Shown here in pieces: positions 60,526-64,000 of a DNA stretch of 64,000 nt. A program made the translations under genes and the position numbers. Source of the stretch: Erpobdella octoculata (taxonomy: Eukaryota; Annelida; Clitellata; Hirudinida; Erpobdellidae); assembly GCA_963978895.1 (NCBI GenBank), contig OZ022245.1, positions 28,498,043 through 28,562,042 on the forward strand, read 5' to 3'. The notes under the pieces are model-generated. The model was not told the origin of the DNA, did not search any database, and was given only the letters and a program-made list of their open reading frames with translations. The number at the start of each line of letters is the position of its first letter. Within the stretch, counting starts at the first letter, position 1.

Positions 60526-60976
60526 TGATAGAAAAGAAAAATAATTCTGAATTGAAGTAACGAGCAGTGATTTAATTTATTTTATGACCACCTAACGAAC
60601 AGAAAAATATTATGATTTTAAATTCGGAAAGAAATATTTTATTTTCATCGCTAGGGGGTACAAACTAAAAAATCCATGCCTGTGTGTTTTGTGTTGCAAC
60701 TCTGTATGTGTGTGTGTGTGTGCGTGTGTAACCTGGTCCTGAAGAATCAAAGAGACTGATGGTTGATTTTCTTCTGACCACGTACAAATCTATATGGCGC
60801 GACCCTCTGTCCCCCCTTTAATTTTACAAGCATGCACCAGGGTACTTCCTTTCTGTCACGTGGTTTCGAGAACGCTCGGTATCCGATGGGTACTGGAAGC
60901 ATTTGACGGTCGTTCAGTGTATTTGCAAGTGCTTAGTCCATATTTGCATGCATTGTATGCACTTATATACAAATGC

Positions 60977-61088
<112 letters not shown>

Positions 61089-62152
61089 ACACGCATAGTT
61101 GGATAGCCAGCTGCTTGTGTTGATGTGACATTGATGCGCGATAGGATCTAATTCAAAATTCGTCATTTTCTCAAGTGTTTTTAAATATTTTTCTTTATAT
61201 ATACTTATATATCACTGGATATACACGTAAGTTGGATTTTTCCTTGGCATGGGTTTGTTTCATTTAATTATTATCATATTCAATGTTTACTTTTAAATTA
61301 TATCAACAGTTAAAAATTAAATAATATAATTATTATTTTTATTCATTTAATTGAATACTTTCTCATAAAAACTGTTTTAATACAATACACACAACAAGTA
61401 AGCAATCATTGTATAAATGATAAACGTACAATGTAGTATTCGTGTTGTTGATTCATTTGTAGGAGTATTCAGGACGGGTTGATGGTTGGGGTGGGGTATG
61501 CGGTATTGAATGGTTATAATTATTAAGATGAGTTAAAAAAAGAAAGAGAAAACTACTAAAGGTAGGTCGTTTTATAATCATTCAACATTTTTTCTGAAAA
61601 TAACGGGGGGTGCGAGGGAGAAAGAGGAAGGTGATGGAAGAAACCTCTTTGTCGAAGCATTCTTACTCCAACTTTTTGTTTTAATAGACACTCCTTGTTG
61701 TTGAACTCTTTGACCTTTTCAACATTCAACCCCTCATCACTTGACCTCTTCAACATTTACCCCATATCAATTGACCTTTTCAACTCTCACCCCATCCCCT
61801 AGACTGACCCTGAGAGAGAAAGTGAGAAAGAAAGAGAGAGAGAGAAAAAGATAGAGAGAGAAAGAGAAAAAGAGAGAAGGAGAGAGAGATCAACAAAAGA
61901 ATGCAAACATACAAGAAATGGATATGCTTCTGAAATAATATTTCACATTTATTTGTATTATTCATTAAAGGTTTATTTATCATTATATTATTATATTATT
62001 ATATTATTATTTACACACGAAAAATGATTTTTTTCATATAATTTAATAATCTTCGGTCTCCAGTTGATGTTGCTGGAGAAGGGGAAAGGTTTTGTAATGC
62101 AATTTATGCGTGGTTGGGCTCGAATGAACATGAATATCTTTCTTCTCACTTC

Positions 62153-62161
62153 TTCTCTCTT

Positions 62162-62256
<95 letters not shown>
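62153..62256. repeat. (TC)n microsatellite
   Basis: About 100 bases of TC with two ttt interruptions. Confidence 0.96.
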
Positions 62257-62617
62257 GTTTCCTCACATTTCTACAGTTTATAATTTTTTTCTTTTCATTC
62301 TTGTCATGCTAATGCGTGCATTCGAGCAACCGAAACTAATGGGAAAAGCCAATAAGAATGAATGGCGATGGAAGATAGAAAGAAAAAAAGAAAGAAAGAA
62401 AGAGAGAGAAAAATAAGACGAGAGAGAAAGAGAGAAATTTAGAGATGAAAACTAAATAGGGAAAGAGAGAGAGAGAGACAAAAAAATACAATGACAAAAC
62501 GATGGATTAAGTTATAGTTAATTTTTTGTCCCGTGTATCTCAAGCTGTCGCCTTTCATTTCAACACGTCGTTGGGTCTGACCAAGAACAGATGGCTGTTG
62601 TTATTGATAGTGATGTT

Positions 62618-62880
<263 letters not shown>

Positions 62881-63479
62881 ACCATTTGTCTCGTAGGTTC
62901 GATAGCAGTTTCCGCCTCTAGGAAAATGTTTTCGTTTCAATTATTCAAAATGTCCGTTCACGTTTCATAGGAGGAATTTCTTCTTCCCATTTCAAACCAG
63001 AATTTTTTCCGGCATGCACCGTAAATGCTTAAATGAATATAATAAAATATATATATGTATGTGCCTATCTGACGAGTCTGCACAATGAAAACTGATCAAT
63101 AACATCATTAGTACCTAAGTGCGCACAAACTCCACCGCAGTCAGTTTCCACTTCCGCTACCGCCATTTTTTCGAAAAATTTCGCATCGCTTTTCCACATA
63201 TATGTATATACAGTTTTTTTTTGATAAAATGTATTTGATTTTTTTGTTTATTTAGTTTTAAAAACGAAAGCGAAAAGGTTCCGGGGGTTTTTTCCCTTTT
63301 AAGATTTGTTTTCGTTTTTTCCTCTTCTTGAAATTTAATTCTTTTTTATGTGCCCATTAGGAAAGTTCGTCGCTGCTGTTGAAGTAAAATTTGGAAATAA
63401 ACAAAAAGGTGGAAGGAAAGTCCGAACACGCAGAAGGGACATTTTTTATTGACTTCCGGTCATCTTTTGGTCATGCCAC

Positions 63480-63484
63480 ATCGC

Positions 63485-63555
<71 letters not shown>

Positions 63556-63560
63556 ACATC
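63480..63560. repeat. (ATC)n repeat upstream of the last gene
   Basis: About 24 ATC triplets. It may lie in the 5' UTR or promoter of the gene starting at 63903. Confidence 0.93.
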
Positions 63561-63902
63561 TTCATCATCTTTCCATCCGACAACATCCAATGCAAACATG
63601 ATATCAGGGCTTGGCTGTTCTCAATCTTCAAATCATCATCATCATCATCATCGTCATCGTCTTCTTCTTCATCATCATCTACGTTGGCATCATCAGCATC
63701 GTAAACAAAAGGGGTGCATCCGGTAGCTTCGTCTCGTGTTTAGCCAGCATCTATTCCCGCCACAAAGACCGTAAATAACGCGGAAGACAACAAAGATTAA
63801 AAAACGAAGACGCCAAAGAGAAACAAAACGAAAAAGAGAATTATCTTAACAGCATAAAAGTTTCAGTTTAAAGTAGAAAAAAACTGAAATACTAAAAAAG
63901 AA

Positions 63903-64000
63903 ATGGCTTCGGCCCCAGCTCCCGAAACTGTGCCCAGTGGGGGTCCAAGTCACCCGACCCTCAGCCCCGAAGATGAATGTCTCCAGGACAGGCACTGGTA
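63903..64000 (+). CDS. First coding exon of an unrecognised gene (runs off the window)
   Basis: An ATG in a good context (aagaaatgg) opens MASAPAPETVPSGGPSHPT, then SPEDECLQDRHW, and stays open to the window end. Base composition switches sharply to G/C-rich, codon-like sequence at this point. The last bases (actggta) could be a splice donor after CACTG. I do not recognise the protein. The N terminus looks disordered (Ala/Pro/Ser/Gly-rich) and gives no domain. Confidence 0.6.
   Translation, partial: MASAPAPETVPSGGPSHPTLSPEDECLQDRHW

Overview
The window is nuclear DNA from an intron-rich animal, most likely an invertebrate bilaterian (a spiralian is my guess; the sequence does not settle it). 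Each protein gene is split into many short exons with GT-AG introns, and each has a clear animal orthologue. The introns and spacers are packed with long (TA)n, (TC)n, (ATC)n and (TCAC)n arrays, and these explain most of the long open frames that are not real genes.

Layout. (1) 0.9-16.0 kb, + strand: a complete 31-exon phospholipase C beta of the norpA/PLCB4 type. (2) 16-19 kb: its 3' region and low-complexity DNA. (3) 19.1-26.8 kb: a satellite-like array of 350-bp and 506-bp units. A nearly intact L2/CR1-group LINE sits inside it, and a U6 snRNA is fused to the LINE's 5' end. A smaller element with inverted repeats is nested further along. (4) 27.6-34.5 kb, + strand: a long, apparently membrane-anchored OTULIN-family protein with two candidate first exons. 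(5) 36.0-45.0 kb, - strand: a 26-exon C2CD5 (CDP138) orthologue, convergent with the OTULIN-like gene. (6) 45.7-50.6 kb, + strand: a 14-exon DLK/LZK-type MAP3K, head-to-head with C2CD5 across about 0.7 kb. (7) 53.3-54.4 kb, - strand: a two-exon CD225/dispanin small membrane protein. (8) 54.4-63.9 kb: gene-poor DNA dominated by trinucleotide and compound repeats. (9) From 63.9 kb: the first coding exon of an unrecognised + strand gene that runs off the window.

The genes do not form a pathway; they are a normal run of unrelated housekeeping and signalling genes (G-protein phosphoinositide signalling, ubiquitin-fold, C2/membrane traffic, stress kinase, small membrane protein). The most unusual object is the U6-LINE chimera. 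Its 995-codon endonuclease/reverse-transcriptase frame is uninterrupted, and the only N-terminal start codon lies inside the U6 sequence. Exon borders were assigned by eye from splice dinucleotides, reading-frame phase and similarity to remembered families. No alignment or transcript data were available.
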